The notes below the pieces were generated by a model that saw nothing but the letters and a program-made list of their open reading frames with translations, made no database searches and was not told where the DNA came from. From NCBI GenBank assembly GCA_044222245.1, contig JBGANQ010000054.1, positions 1 through 64,000 of the forward strand: 64,000 nt of DNA, read 5' to 3'. Source of the DNA: CALFML01 sp044222245. Lineage in GTDB: Bacteria; Myxococcota_A; Polyangia; Palsa-1104; JAEUJZ01. Position numbers and translations under genes: made by a program. Of the stretch, positions 34,770-42,264 are shown piece by piece (position 1 is the stretch's first letter; each line of letters begins with the position of its first letter).

Positions 34770-35291
34770 ATGACCTTTACCCTCCATGATACCGCCTACC
34801 GCACCGATACCCGGGAAGCCAAGGAGGCCATGTATGCCGACCTGCGCACGCAGCTGCAGGGCCTGCTGCACGGCGAGAGCGACTGGATCGCCAACACCGC
34901 CAACTTCAGCTCCTTGGTCTTTCACAGCGTCCCCGGGCTGAACTGGGCTGGCTTTTATTTCTTGAAGACCGCGGACGAGCTGGTGCTCGGCCCCTTCCAG
35001 GGCAAGCCGGCCTGCATCCGCATCCAGAAGGGCCGCGGCGTCTGCGGCTCGACCGTGGTAAAGCGAGCGCCGATCGTCGTGCCCGACGTGCACGCCTTCC
35101 CCGGTCACATCGCCTGCGACTCCAGCTCGCGCTCGGAGCTGGTGGTGCCCATATTCGCCCGCGGCGAGGTCGTCGGGGTGTTCGATCTGGACAGCCCGCT
35201 GCTGGGGCGGTTTGATGACACCGACGCGCAGGGGGTCCAGTCGCTCGTGCAGCTGCTGGAGCAGACGCTGACGGCGCCGACCAGCCCGTAG
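34770..35291 (+). CDS. msrC: free methionine-(R)-sulfoxide reductase (GAF domain)
   Basis: A 173-residue GAF-domain enzyme. LNWAGFYFLK, LVLGPFQGKPACIRI, GRGVCG and VHAFPGHIACDSSSRSELVVP match the fRMsr family (E. coli YebR/MsrC), with its conserved active-site cysteines at about residues 87, 97 and 119. It reduces free methionine-R-sulfoxide with thioredoxin and so protects against oxidative damage. It is cargo of element 1 and is not tied to the host operon. No strong ribosome-binding site is seen before the ATG. Confidence 0.9.
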   Translation: MTFTLHDTAYRTDTREAKEAMYADLRTQLQGLLHGESDWIANTANFSSLVFHSVPGLNWAGFYFLKTADELVLGPFQGKPACIRIQKGRGVCGSTVVKRAPIVVPDVHAFPGHIACDSSSRSELVVPIFARGEVVGVFDLDSPLLGRFDDTDAQGVQSLVQLLEQTLTAPTSP

Positions 35292-35328
35292 TCCGATGAC
35301 CGTGAGGCTGCATCCAGCAGCTTGGTCT

Positions 35329-35388
35329 AGCGATACTAGGAACGATATTAAGAACGATACTAAGAACGATACTAAGAGGGATACAAGA
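35329..35388 (+). repeat. 12-bp iteron-like array near the right end of element 1
   Basis: About five successive 12-bp units. Three are near-identical to AACGATACTAAG (35341-35352 with one change, 35353-35364, 35365-35376), flanked by degenerate copies at 35329-35340 and 35377-35388. The array is AT-rich against the GC-rich background and lies about 60 bp inside the right core. It could hold arm-type integrase or excisionase sites. Confidence 0.75.
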
Positions 35389-35427
35389 TGGATACGGCGC
35401 GGCCGAGACTCGCGGCGCAGCGACGCG

Positions 35428-35447
35428 CTGCGCCGGCCAGCGCTTGT
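35428..35447 (+). repeat. right inverted arm of element 1
   Basis: It matches the reverse complement of 32539-32558 at 18 of 20 positions and directly precedes the right core. Confidence 0.7.
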
Positions 35448-35725
35448 CCATCACCTACAACGGCACCTCGGCCGACTACCCGCAGCCTATAGATGGCGAG
35501 CTCTCGGATCGCGAGCTGCGTCGCATCGGGGAGGAGCTTGTGCGCTCCGGCGACCTGCCCGGCCTGTGGCTCAAGGATCTGCCGCACCGGGTCTTTGAGC
35601 AGTTCGTGGTCGATCGCATCCACTCGCCCAAGGGCGGCCTGCGGATCTACCTGCGGCCCAAGGTCCCGTTCGGGAACGGACCCGCGCGAGGGTCGTGGCG
35701 AGCGCCGCGGCCCCAGGGGCGCTAG
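35444..35725 (+). pseudogene. 3' fragment of ubiquitin-like gene (possibly still translated)
   Basis: From a TTG at 35444 the frame reads SITYNGTSADYPQP and runs 93 codons. The native part begins at the core (35449). It is a small protein with a central helix (GELSDRELRRIGEELVRS), then WLKDLPHRVFEQFVVDRI and a last strand LRIYLRPKVPFG before a basic tail. Size, context and the resemblance to PRTRC protein C suggest a ubiquitin-like beta-grasp protein, but this is not proven. The frame is open upstream into the element with no stop for over 90 bases, so a variant N-terminus could be made. The E1-like gene starts 3 bp after its stop. Confidence 0.65.
35449..35460 (+). repeat. right attachment core of element 1
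   Basis: CATCACCTACAA, identical to 32531-32542 and in the same codon phase of the split gene. Confidence 0.8.
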
Positions 35726-35728
35726 GCG

Positions 35729-36301
35729 ATGCGGCTCCTGTTCTGCGGGGTGGGGGCGCTCGGCTCGACCGCGGTCGTGTTGTGCCGCAGCCTGGGCGTC
35801 GAGCTGGCGCTTTGCGACTGCGACCGCGTGGAGACCAAGAACCTGCACGCCCAGGCGTTCGTCAAGCAGTCGCTGGGCAAGAACAAGGCCGAGGCGCTGA
35901 AGCTGCAGCTCGGGAACTTCTATGGCCTGAAGTGCGAGGCGTTCGGCGTGCGGCTGACCGCGACCAATGTGGACGCGCTGGCCCAGGGGGCGGACCTGCT
36001 CATCGACTGCTTTGACAACCAGGCGAGCCGCCAGCTGCTGGCCGACTACGCCCGCCGCACCGGCAAGCCGCTAGTGCACGCGGCGATGGCGGCCGATGGG
36101 CAGTTTGGCCTGGTGCGGTGGGACGAGCGCTTTGTCGCCGATGCCGAGGACCACGCCGGTCAGGCCACCTGCGAGGGAGGGGCGCACCTGCCGTTTATCG
36201 GGCTGCTCGCCGCGACCCTGGCGCGCGTCATTCAGGACTTTGTCCTGCACGGCCAGCGGCACGACTGCATGGTCGCGCTGCGCTCGGTGACCAGCCAGTA
36301 G
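35729..36301 (+). CDS. ThiF/MoeB/E1-like adenylyltransferase
   Basis: A 190-residue single-domain E1-like protein. LLFCGVGALGSTAVVL is the nucleotide-binding GxGxxG loop, ELALCDCDRVETKNLHAQAF (about residues 26-45) holds the conserved Asp and Asn/Arg of ThiF-type enzymes, and LLIDCFDNQASRQLL (about 89-103) is the typical D-x-x-DN segment. Cys in QATCEGG (about 148) is a candidate thioester cysteine. It would adenylate the C-terminus of a ubiquitin-like protein. There is no E2-like gene in the window. Last gene of the Ro-like/ubiquitin-like operon; converges on the repeat-protein gene. Confidence 0.87.
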   Translation: MRLLFCGVGALGSTAVVLCRSLGVELALCDCDRVETKNLHAQAFVKQSLGKNKAEALKLQLGNFYGLKCEAFGVRLTATNVDALAQGADLLIDCFDNQASRQLLADYARRTGKPLVHAAMAADGQFGLVRWDERFVADAEDHAGQATCEGGAHLPFIGLLAATLARVIQDFVLHGQRHDCMVALRSVTSQ

Positions 36302-36361
36302 GCGTCGGGCGGGCGCGGCACCGGGAGCTGCCAGCGGCGGTGCCCGAGGGCTGGCCGGCGC

Positions 36362-37216
36362 TCAGCCGGTGGGCGGCCGGGGCGGCGGCAGGCCGTCGCG
36401 CAGCGGCGGCAGGCGGCGCCAGGGGACGCGGCGCTGCGGGACGACAGCGGCGTCGCGCAGCGGCGGCAGGGCGTCCCAGCCGCCGGGGCGGGCGACCGAC
36501 GGGCTCTGCGGCGGCTCACCCGGGCGCAGCGGCGGCAGCGGTCCCACGCCGCGCGCAGGCCCCTGGGGCAGCTCGGCCGCGGCGGCGCGCAGCGGCGGCA
36601 GGACCTGCCACGACACCGCGGTCAGCGCCGCCTCCGACACCGGGCGCAGCGGCGGCAGCTTCTGCCACGGCGTAAGCGCGCTGGGCGGTAGCAGCGGCGG
36701 CAGCGCTGGACCGCTGGCGGGGGCGGGCGTCGCGGCCAGCGGCGGCGCCGGCGGCGCGACCAGGCGCAGCGGCGGCAGCGACTCCCACTTGACCGGGACC
36801 CGCGGCGGCGGCAGCGGTGGCCCCGGGCGCAGCGGCGGCAGCGCCGTCCACGCGACCAGGGCGCGCGGCGGCGGCGGCGGGCTCAGCTCGTCACGCAGCG
36901 GCGGCAGCAGCGCCCACTCCGGGTGCGAGCGGGGCTGCGCCCGCACCGTGCCGAGCCAGGACAGCCCGCGCAGCCCGGGCTGGCGCGAGCGGGCCATCTC
37001 CGGCAGCAGGTCGAGCACCCCCTGCGCCGGCGGCTGCGCCGACTCCATGCGAAACAGGAAATCATCCAGCGTCTGCACGGAGAAGTGCCAGCGATCCTGC
37101 TCGGGGGCCGGCAGCTCGCCGCGCGCCAGGGTGCGCAGGACCACGGTCTTGTCGTCATGCGGCAGCCCCGCCAGGTTGCGACGAAACTGCGGGCTGTAGC
37201 GGAACCACTGCTCGAC
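36362..37216 (-). pseudogene. 3' half of exported-protein gene split by element 2, with W-x-x-LPPLR repeats
   Basis: The native part begins at the core with SNVEQWFRYSPQFRRN and continues LPHDDKTVVLRTLARG and WHFSVQTLDDFLFRM. It then has about nine copies of a short repeat W-x-x-LPPLR separated by 8-25 residues (for example WALLPPLRDE, WTALPPLRPG, WESLPPLRLV, WQKLPPLRPV, WDALPPLRDA). The same SNVEQW in the same frame ends the N-terminal half at 44107. Joining 44973-44107 to 37204-36362 gives 1710 nt, a 569-residue protein. The half could still be translated from a GTG at 37144. Confidence 0.72.
37204..37216 (-). repeat. attachment core of element 2, left copy
   Basis: ACCACTGCTCGAC, identical to 44106-44118. 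On the minus strand it encodes the VEQW part of SNVEQW in the split gene. Confidence 0.78.
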
Positions 37217-37276
37217 GTTGGAGCGCGCGGGCGCGCGCAGCGACGGCAGCGCGCCGGGCAGGGTGGGGATGGTGGT

Positions 37277-37305
37277 CCAGCTGAGGTCCGGGATCCTCCA
37301 GCTGG
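37277..37305 (-). terminator. hairpin downstream of the histidine kinase gene
   Basis: CCAGCTGAGG (37277-37286) pairs with CCT-C-CAGCTGG (37295-37305) with one bulged base and an 8-nt loop, about 45 bp after the kinase stop. There is no T-run, so it may only stabilise the transcript end. Confidence 0.4.
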
Positions 37306-37348
37306 CAGCGAAGGCCCTTGCGCGCGAGCGGCGCGGCCGGGCTGGCCG

Positions 37349-39535
37349 CTACGGCCTGGGCTTGGGCCGGGTGAGCATGGACACCGTCTTGACCAGCTCG
37401 CTCACGTCCACCGGCTTGGCGATGTGCGCCTGGAAGCCCGCCTGCAGCGCCTCCTCGGTATCGGCGGTGCGCGCGAAGGCGGTGAGGGCGATCGCCGGGA
37501 TGAGCTTCTGCCCCGGGCTCTTGGCCTCGCGAGCGCGCAGCGCCCGCACAAGCTGGTAGCCGTCGCCCTCGGGCATCGCGATGTCGCTGATGAGCACATC
37601 GGGCGTAAGCTGGCGCAGGATCTCCAGCGCCGACGCCCCCGAGCTCGCCGTGATGACCTCGGCCCCGTGCTGGGTCAGGGTGGGCCCGAGGAAGGCCAGC
37701 ATGTCCGGCTGATCATCGACAAGCAGGATCTGCACCCCGCGCAGCGTCGCCTTGAGCTCCGAGGGGACCGGCGGTCGCTCTTTGGGCGGCGCGGAGCTGC
37801 TGGGTGGCGCGCTGGCCCGCTGGTCGCGCGGCAGGTGCACGACGAAGGTGCTGCCGAGCCCCTCGCCGGGGCTCTGGGCCGACACCGAGCCGCCGTGCAT
37901 CTGCACCAGGTGGTGCACGATCGCCAGCCCGAGGCCCAGGCCGCCGTGCCGCCGCGAGGTGGTGCCGTCGGCCTGCCGGAAGCGGTCAAAGACATAGGGC
38001 AGAAAGTCCGGCGCGATGCCCTGGCCGGTGTCGGAGATGGTGAGGACTACATGGTGCTGATCGCCGCCCACCCAGACCTCGATGGCGCCGCCGCGGGGGG
38101 TGAACTTGGTGGCGTTGGTAAGCAGGTTCCAGATGACCTGCTGCAGGCGCCCGGCGTCGCCCAGGACCATCTCGGTGCCGCCGAGGAAGGTGGCGCTCAG
38201 CTGCAGCCCCTTGGCCTCGGCGGCCGGGCGCACCGAGTCGATGGCGACGTTTACCACCGGGACCAGGTTGAGCGGCCGCAGCTCGAGCGTGATCTTGCCC
38301 GAGACGATGCGCGAGATGTCGAGGATCTCGTCGATCAGCTTGGCCTGCACGAGCGAGTTGCGCTCGATGACCTCCACTGCGCGCGGGATGATCTCGGGCT
38401 TGGGCGAGTCGCGTAGGAGCCGCGCCCAGCCGAGCACGGCGCTCAGCGGGGTGCGCAGCTCGTGCGATAGGGTGGCCAGGAAGATGTCCTTGGCCTGGTT
38501 GGCCGCCTGCGCCGCGTCGCGGGCCTGGCGCTCGCGCACTAGCAGCTCGGCCTGGGCGCGCTCGGCGCGCTTGCGGTCCATGATGTCGGTCAGGCTGACC
38601 ACGCAGCCGATGATGCGGTTGTCGGCGGCGCGAATCGGCCCGGCGCTGAGCAGCATGTGCAGGGGGCTGCGGCCGCCGTGCAGCTGGAAGATCACCTCGC
38701 GCCCGGTGTACCTTTTGCCCTGCAGGAAATCCTCTACCGTCAGGCGGCTGCCGGTGGCCGGCTCGCGGTCGGCCAGCGTCGACTCGGCCGGCGCCAGATA
38801 CAGCTGGAACCGCTCGTCAAACGCCGAGAGCAGCAGGTTGCCCTCGCACAGCGACTGCGCGCACTGGCTGGCGCGGGTGATAAGTCCCGCCTCATTGCAG
38901 ACAAAGATCGCCTCGGCTGCCTGATCGAGGATCGAGATCGCCAGGCGCTGCGACTCAAGGACCGCCTGACTGTGCTTCTGCTCGCGCAGATCGGTGACGA
39001 TCAAGCACGCGCAGTCCAGGCCATCGACGTTGAGCGGGCTGAAAGACAGAAAGACCGGCAGCACCATGCCTTCGACGACCAGCTGCACCTCGCCCTTGCT
39101 GCCCACGCGCATCCCGTGCTCGAGCAGCGCCGCGCACAGGGCGCGATCGGCGGGCTGGACAAAGGCTCGCATCTCCAGCCCGATCACCTGCGCCGCCGGC
39201 AGACCCACAAGGCGGGTGAACGCCGGGTTGGCGTACAGGATTCGTCCCTCCGCGCTCAGCGTCACCGCCCCTTCGCTCATCGCCTCGACCAGGACCGCGT
39301 AGGGGTGCTCGGCGCCACTCAGCATGTGGATGCGCGGACCGTGGCGGCTGCTCACCGCCAGAGCATCGATCTCGCCCTCGCGGATCGCCCGCAACAGATC
39401 TTCGGCGTCCTGGAGCCGCGCCCGCATGGAGAGCACTTCCTGCGCCGACAGGTCGATGGACTCAGCGCTCTCGGCAGGCTCGTGCCCAGCCGAGAGCGCC
39501 GCTAGCTCGGCTTCTGATTTACTGGCGGGAGTCAT
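37349..39535 (-). CDS. PAS-PAS hybrid histidine kinase of the Kai cluster
   Basis: A 728-residue soluble sensor kinase. After a coiled coil (MRARLQDAEDLLRAIREGEIDALAV), a PAS domain spans about 75-190 and a second about 205-330. HisKA has LSHELRTPLSAVLGW (phospho-His about 357), and HATPase has N (WNLLTNATKF), G1 (ISDTGQGIAP) and G2 (GGLGLGLAI) boxes. A C-terminal receiver domain follows (ILLVDDQPDMLAFLG, phospho-Asp in ISDIAMPEGDGY near 650, Lys in AKPVDVSEL). No membrane segments. It lies 49 bp downstream of kaiB and is the likely output kinase of the KaiBC module. Confidence 0.92.
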   Translation of the reverse strand: MTPASKSEAELAALSAGHEPAESAESIDLSAQEVLSMRARLQDAEDLLRAIREGEIDALAVSSRHGPRIHMLSGAEHPYAVLVEAMSEGAVTLSAEGRILYANPAFTRLVGLPAAQVIGLEMRAFVQPADRALCAALLEHGMRVGSKGEVQLVVEGMVLPVFLSFSPLNVDGLDCACLIVTDLREQKHSQAVLESQRLAISILDQAAEAIFVCNEAGLITRASQCAQSLCEGNLLLSAFDERFQLYLAPAESTLADREPATGSRLTVEDFLQGKRYTGREVIFQLHGGRSPLHMLLSAGPIRAADNRIIGCVVSLTDIMDRKRAERAQAELLVRERQARDAAQAANQAKDIFLATLSHELRTPLSAVLGWARLLRDSPKPEIIPRAVEVIERNSLVQAKLIDEILDISRIVSGKITLELRPLNLVPVVNVAIDSVRPAAEAKGLQLSATFLGGTEMVLGDAGRLQQVIWNLLTNATKFTPRGGAIEVWVGGDQHHVVLTISDTGQGIAPDFLPYVFDRFRQADGTTSRRHGGLGLGLAIVHHLVQMHGGSVSAQSPGEGLGSTFVVHLPRDQRASAPPSSSAPPKERPPVPSELKATLRGVQILLVDDQPDMLAFLGPTLTQHGAEVITASSGASALEILRQLTPDVLISDIAMPEGDGYQLVRALRAREAKSPGQKLIPAIALTAFARTADTEEALQAGFQAHIAKPVDVSELVKTVSMLTRPKPRP

Positions 39536-39584
39536 GGGTTTTCCCTGTCTCGGACTTCTCTGGGCCCTTAGGAGCTAGGCAGCG

Positions 39585-40067
39585 TTATTTCACCAGATGA
39601 ACCCCGCAGACATCGAGCCCGACCAGCACCCGCTCGGTATTGGACAGATCGCCGATGATCTTCTTGATGGGCGAGGGCAGCTTGCGCACCAGGGTGGGAA
39701 TCGCCACGATCTGGTCGGTCGCCGCCAGCTGCGGCTTTTGAATCAGATCGATGATCTCAAGCTCGATGGTGTACTTGGTCGCCAGGTGCTCATCGCAGAG
39801 CTTCTTCAGGTTGGCCAGCGCGGCCAGGCTGCGCGGAGTCTGGCCGGCGATGTACAGGCGCAGGGTGACCGCCTCCTTGGGCGCCGCCGCGGCCCCCGCG
39901 GACGGCGCCGCGGGCCCGTCGTCCACCGGCGGCCGGGGAGGGCTGGACTTGGTCGCCGCGGTGCGGGCGCTGCTCGGCCCCTTGACGGCCGCCATCTTAT
40001 CCGACTTCTTGGCTGCAGTCTTATCTGCAGCCTTGTCGTTCTTCTTGTCGGTAGTCAAAGATTTCAT
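39585..40067 (-). CDS. kaiB: KaiB-like protein with lysine-rich N-terminal extension
   Basis: A 160-residue protein. The first ~65 residues are Lys/Ala/Pro-rich and likely disordered (TTDKKNDKAADKTAAKKSDK). Residues about 68-155 are a KaiB thioredoxin-like domain: VTLRLYIAGQTPRSLAALANL, YTIELEIIDLIQKPQLAATDQ, IVAIPTLVRKLPSPIKKIIGD. KaiB binds phosphorylated KaiC and changes fold to do so in cyanobacteria. The start overlaps the kaiC stop by 4 bp (ATGA), so the two are coupled. Confidence 0.92.
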   Translation of the reverse strand: MKSLTTDKKNDKAADKTAAKKSDKMAAVKGPSSARTAATKSSPPRPPVDDGPAAPSAGAAAAPKEAVTLRLYIAGQTPRSLAALANLKKLCDEHLATKYTIELEIIDLIQKPQLAATDQIVAIPTLVRKLPSPIKKIIGDLSNTERVLVGLDVCGVHLVK

Positions 40068-41839
40068 GATGCCCGCCTATTCTTCTTGTTCGGGCCTACA
40101 GGCGGGGCCTTGGGCTCATCCCCGATGCTCTCCCGCAGCCGGGCCATTTGCTGGCGCATGGTCTCCTGGGTCTTCTGCGTCTGCTCCGCCTGGGCGAGGA
40201 GCTGGGCGGCGCGGGCCGCCTCGGCCTCATACTCGGCGCGCAGCAGGTCGATCTGATTTTCCAGCGCCTTGCGCCGCTGGCCGAGCGCCGCCTGCTGCCG
40301 CTCGATCTCGTACTGCTGGGCAAGCGCCTGCGCCCGCTCCTTGGCCTCCTGGGCGATGCGGGCCGAGCCCATGAGCACTCCCTCGCTGCCCAGGTAGGCG
40401 TCGATCAGCTCGACCCCGCGCTTGGTGATGCGGAACTCGCGGATCTGGTGACTGTGGTCCATGCCGCGGGATTTCAAGATGTACAGGCCGCGATTGCGCT
40501 CGCCGTTGGACTCCAGGTTGCGCAGCAAGATCCAGGTGTCCATGAGCGATGAGGTGCCGACGTCAGTCGAGGCCTCGGCCTGATCGCCGGAGGTGAGGCT
40601 GAGAAACAGACTGGTGATAAGCTCCCCTTTGAGGAAATCGAGCAGCCGGGTGAGGGCCGCCTTGGTCTCGACCATGCTCCCCACTTCCGAGAGGTTGGTG
40701 ATCGGATCGACGATGACGGCGGTGGGCTTGTAGTCGGTGATCTGCTTGTGGATGAGCGCCAGGTGCATCTCCAGCCCGTACATCGTCGGGCGGCTGGCGA
40801 CGATGCGCAGCAGATCCTTATCAATCCACTTCTGCAGATCGAGCCCGATCGAGCGCATGTTGCGCACGATCTGCGCCGGCGACTCCTCAAACGCAAAGTA
40901 GATGCAGCGCTCGCCGCGCTGGCAGCAGGCGTCGGCGAACAGCGCCGCCAGGCTGCTCTTGCCGCTGCCGGCGGTGCCCGAGATCAGCACGCTGCTGCCG
41001 CGGTAGAAGCCGCCCTGTCCGAGCATCGAGTCGAGCCGCGCCACGCCGGTCGCGATCCGCTCGCTCGAGGCCCGGTGGTTCAGCGACATCGAGGTAATGG
41101 GAAGCACCGAGAAGCCGGTGTCGCTGATGAGGAACGGATACTCATTGGTGCCGTGGCGGGTGCCGCGGTACTTGACGACTCGCAGGCGCCGCGTCGAGAT
41201 CTGATCGACGATCCGGTGATCGAGCAGAATCACGCAGTCCGAGACATACTCTTCCAGGCCGTGCCGGGTCAGGCTGCCGGCGCCGCGCTCGGCGGTGATG
41301 AGCGCCGTGAGGTGGCGGCTCTTGAGCCAGCCGAACAGCCGGCGCAGCTCGGCGCGGATGGTCGCCTCTGCGGTCAGGCTGGCAAACAGGACCTCCAGGG
41401 TATCCAGGACGACGCGCTTGGCGCCGATGCTCGACACCGCCGCGTCCAGGCGGATGAACAGTCCCTCCAGATCGTAGTCGCCGGCCTCCTCAAACTCGTT
41501 CGGATCCAGGTGGATGTATTCGACAACGAGGCGCTTCTGCGCAATCAGCGTATCAAGGTCAAAGCCGAGCGAGGCGGCGTTGGCCTTGAGATCATCGGCG
41601 GTCTCTTCAAAGGCGATGAACACGCCAGGCTCGCCGTATTCCATCGCTCCGCGCACCAGAAACTCCATTGAAAACAGAGTCTTGCCGCAGCCGGCGGAGC
41701 CGCACACCAGCGTCGGACGGCCGGCCGGCAGTCCGCCGCCCGTGATCTCATCGAGGCCAGTTACACCCGTTGCCGCCTTGGGGAGAGGAGGGAGCGAATG
41801 CGGTCCTTTAGGCCGCGCCGAAATAGCGGTTTTTCTCAC
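40064..41839 (-). CDS. kaiC: KaiC-like double RecA-domain ATPase/kinase with C-terminal coiled coil
   Basis: A 591-residue protein with two KaiC domains: P-loops GSAGCGKT (about residue 47) and GTAGSGKS (about 287), each followed by a catalytic Glu pair (IAFEET, FAFEES). The CII autophosphorylation segment reads STDVGTSSLMDTWIL; aligned with the cyanobacterial segment, the Ser/Thr pair is Ser-Ser here, so phosphorylation remains possible. A coiled coil of about 80 residues (AKERAQALAQQYEIERQQ onwards) is added at the C-terminus. First gene of the kaiC-kaiB-kinase operon. Such operons without KaiA act as simple timers or stress switches in some bacteria. Confidence 0.93.
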   Translation of the reverse strand: MRKTAISARPKGPHSLPPLPKAATGVTGLDEITGGGLPAGRPTLVCGSAGCGKTLFSMEFLVRGAMEYGEPGVFIAFEETADDLKANAASLGFDLDTLIAQKRLVVEYIHLDPNEFEEAGDYDLEGLFIRLDAAVSSIGAKRVVLDTLEVLFASLTAEATIRAELRRLFGWLKSRHLTALITAERGAGSLTRHGLEEYVSDCVILLDHRIVDQISTRRLRVVKYRGTRHGTNEYPFLISDTGFSVLPITSMSLNHRASSERIATGVARLDSMLGQGGFYRGSSVLISGTAGSGKSSLAALFADACCQRGERCIYFAFEESPAQIVRNMRSIGLDLQKWIDKDLLRIVASRPTMYGLEMHLALIHKQITDYKPTAVIVDPITNLSEVGSMVETKAALTRLLDFLKGELITSLFLSLTSGDQAEASTDVGTSSLMDTWILLRNLESNGERNRGLYILKSRGMDHSHQIREFRITKRGVELIDAYLGSEGVLMGSARIAQEAKERAQALAQQYEIERQQAALGQRRKALENQIDLLRAEYEAEAARAAQLLAQAEQTQKTQETMRQQMARLRESIGDEPKAPPVGPNKKNRRAS

Positions 41840-41989
41840 AAATTCTCCTCAAGGTCGTCAGGCCATCCAGCGACGCTGGAGTGTAGGGCAACGTCAGTCG
41901 AACACACCTATCGAACCATAATAGCAACATCTACGGCATAAACAACCTCCGTGAGACGTAAAAAGCAGCCTCGCAGGGCTTTCTGTTCC

Positions 41990-42088
41990 GGTCTGGCCGG
42001 TCTGGCCGGTCTGGCTGGTCTGGCCGGTCTGGCTGGTCTGGCCGGTCTGGCCGGTCTGGCCGGTCTGGCCGGTCTGGCCGGTCTGGCT
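41990..42088 (+). repeat. 11-copy 9-bp tandem repeat
   Basis: Eleven uninterrupted units of GGTCTGGC(C/T); eight end in C and three in T. It would encode LAG repeats on + and QTG on -, but no start context or homologue suggests translation. It lies about 150 bp upstream of the kaiC start, between promoter and upstream DNA, and could vary in copy number by slippage. Confidence 0.9.
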
Positions 42089-42196
42089 CAACTTGGTTCC
42101 TCGGCTCGTAGTGGCCCTAGGGTAAATACTAGCTCAACTCGCAAAGCTGCTCCCTAAAAGAGGCTCCCGCGGCGCCCGGCATTCCCTGCGGGCGGA

Positions 42197-42264
42197 CTCC
42201 CAAGCATCTTGAGGGCTTGAGTGCTTGGGATGTTCAGAGCTTCAAGCTCTGGGGTCTTTGGGAG
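42197..42264 (+). repeat. nested inverted repeats (possible cruciform or small RNA)
   Basis: CCCAAGCA (42199-42206) pairs with TGCTTGGG (42222-42229). CAGAGC (42235-42240) pairs with GCTCTG (42246-42251). TTTGGGAG (42257-42264) can instead pair with the first strand (CTCCCAA at 42197). The alternatives are mutually exclusive, as in a switch or attenuator. A T7 run follows at about 42280. Confidence 0.6.

Larger units (their letters stand above)
32531..35460 (+). mobile_element. integrative element 1 (about 2.9 kb) inside the ubiquitin-like gene
   Basis: It is bounded by direct 12-bp copies of CATCACCTACAA (32531-32542 and 35449-35460), which lie in the same frame of the interrupted gene. Just inside each end is a 20-bp arm in inverted orientation (32539-32558 and 35428-35447) matching at 18 of 20 positions. 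In a circle the joint would read CTTGT, nine bases, ACAAG: a typical tyrosine-recombinase core. Contents: integrase, an exported protein and a free-methionine sulfoxide reductase, plus a 12-bp repeat array near the right end. It has no replication or transfer genes. Confidence 0.8.

Noticed and set aside
29109..36301. A plasmid-borne PRTRC system
   Set aside because: JAB, ThiF and the small protein recall PRTRC, but ParB-, B-, E- and F-type partners are absent and a vWA protein with RNAs is present instead.
37349..41839. A complete cyanobacterial-type clock
   Set aside because: There is no kaiA, sasA or rpaA; only kaiC, kaiB and a hybrid kinase.
41990..42088. CRISPR array
   Set aside because: Units are 9 bp and contiguous without spacers; no cas genes.
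41894..42157. Small repeat proteins (LAG on plus, QTG on minus) from the 9-bp tandem repeat
   Set aside because: Both frames are open only because the unit is 9 bp; no ribosome-binding site or non-repeat domain supports translation.
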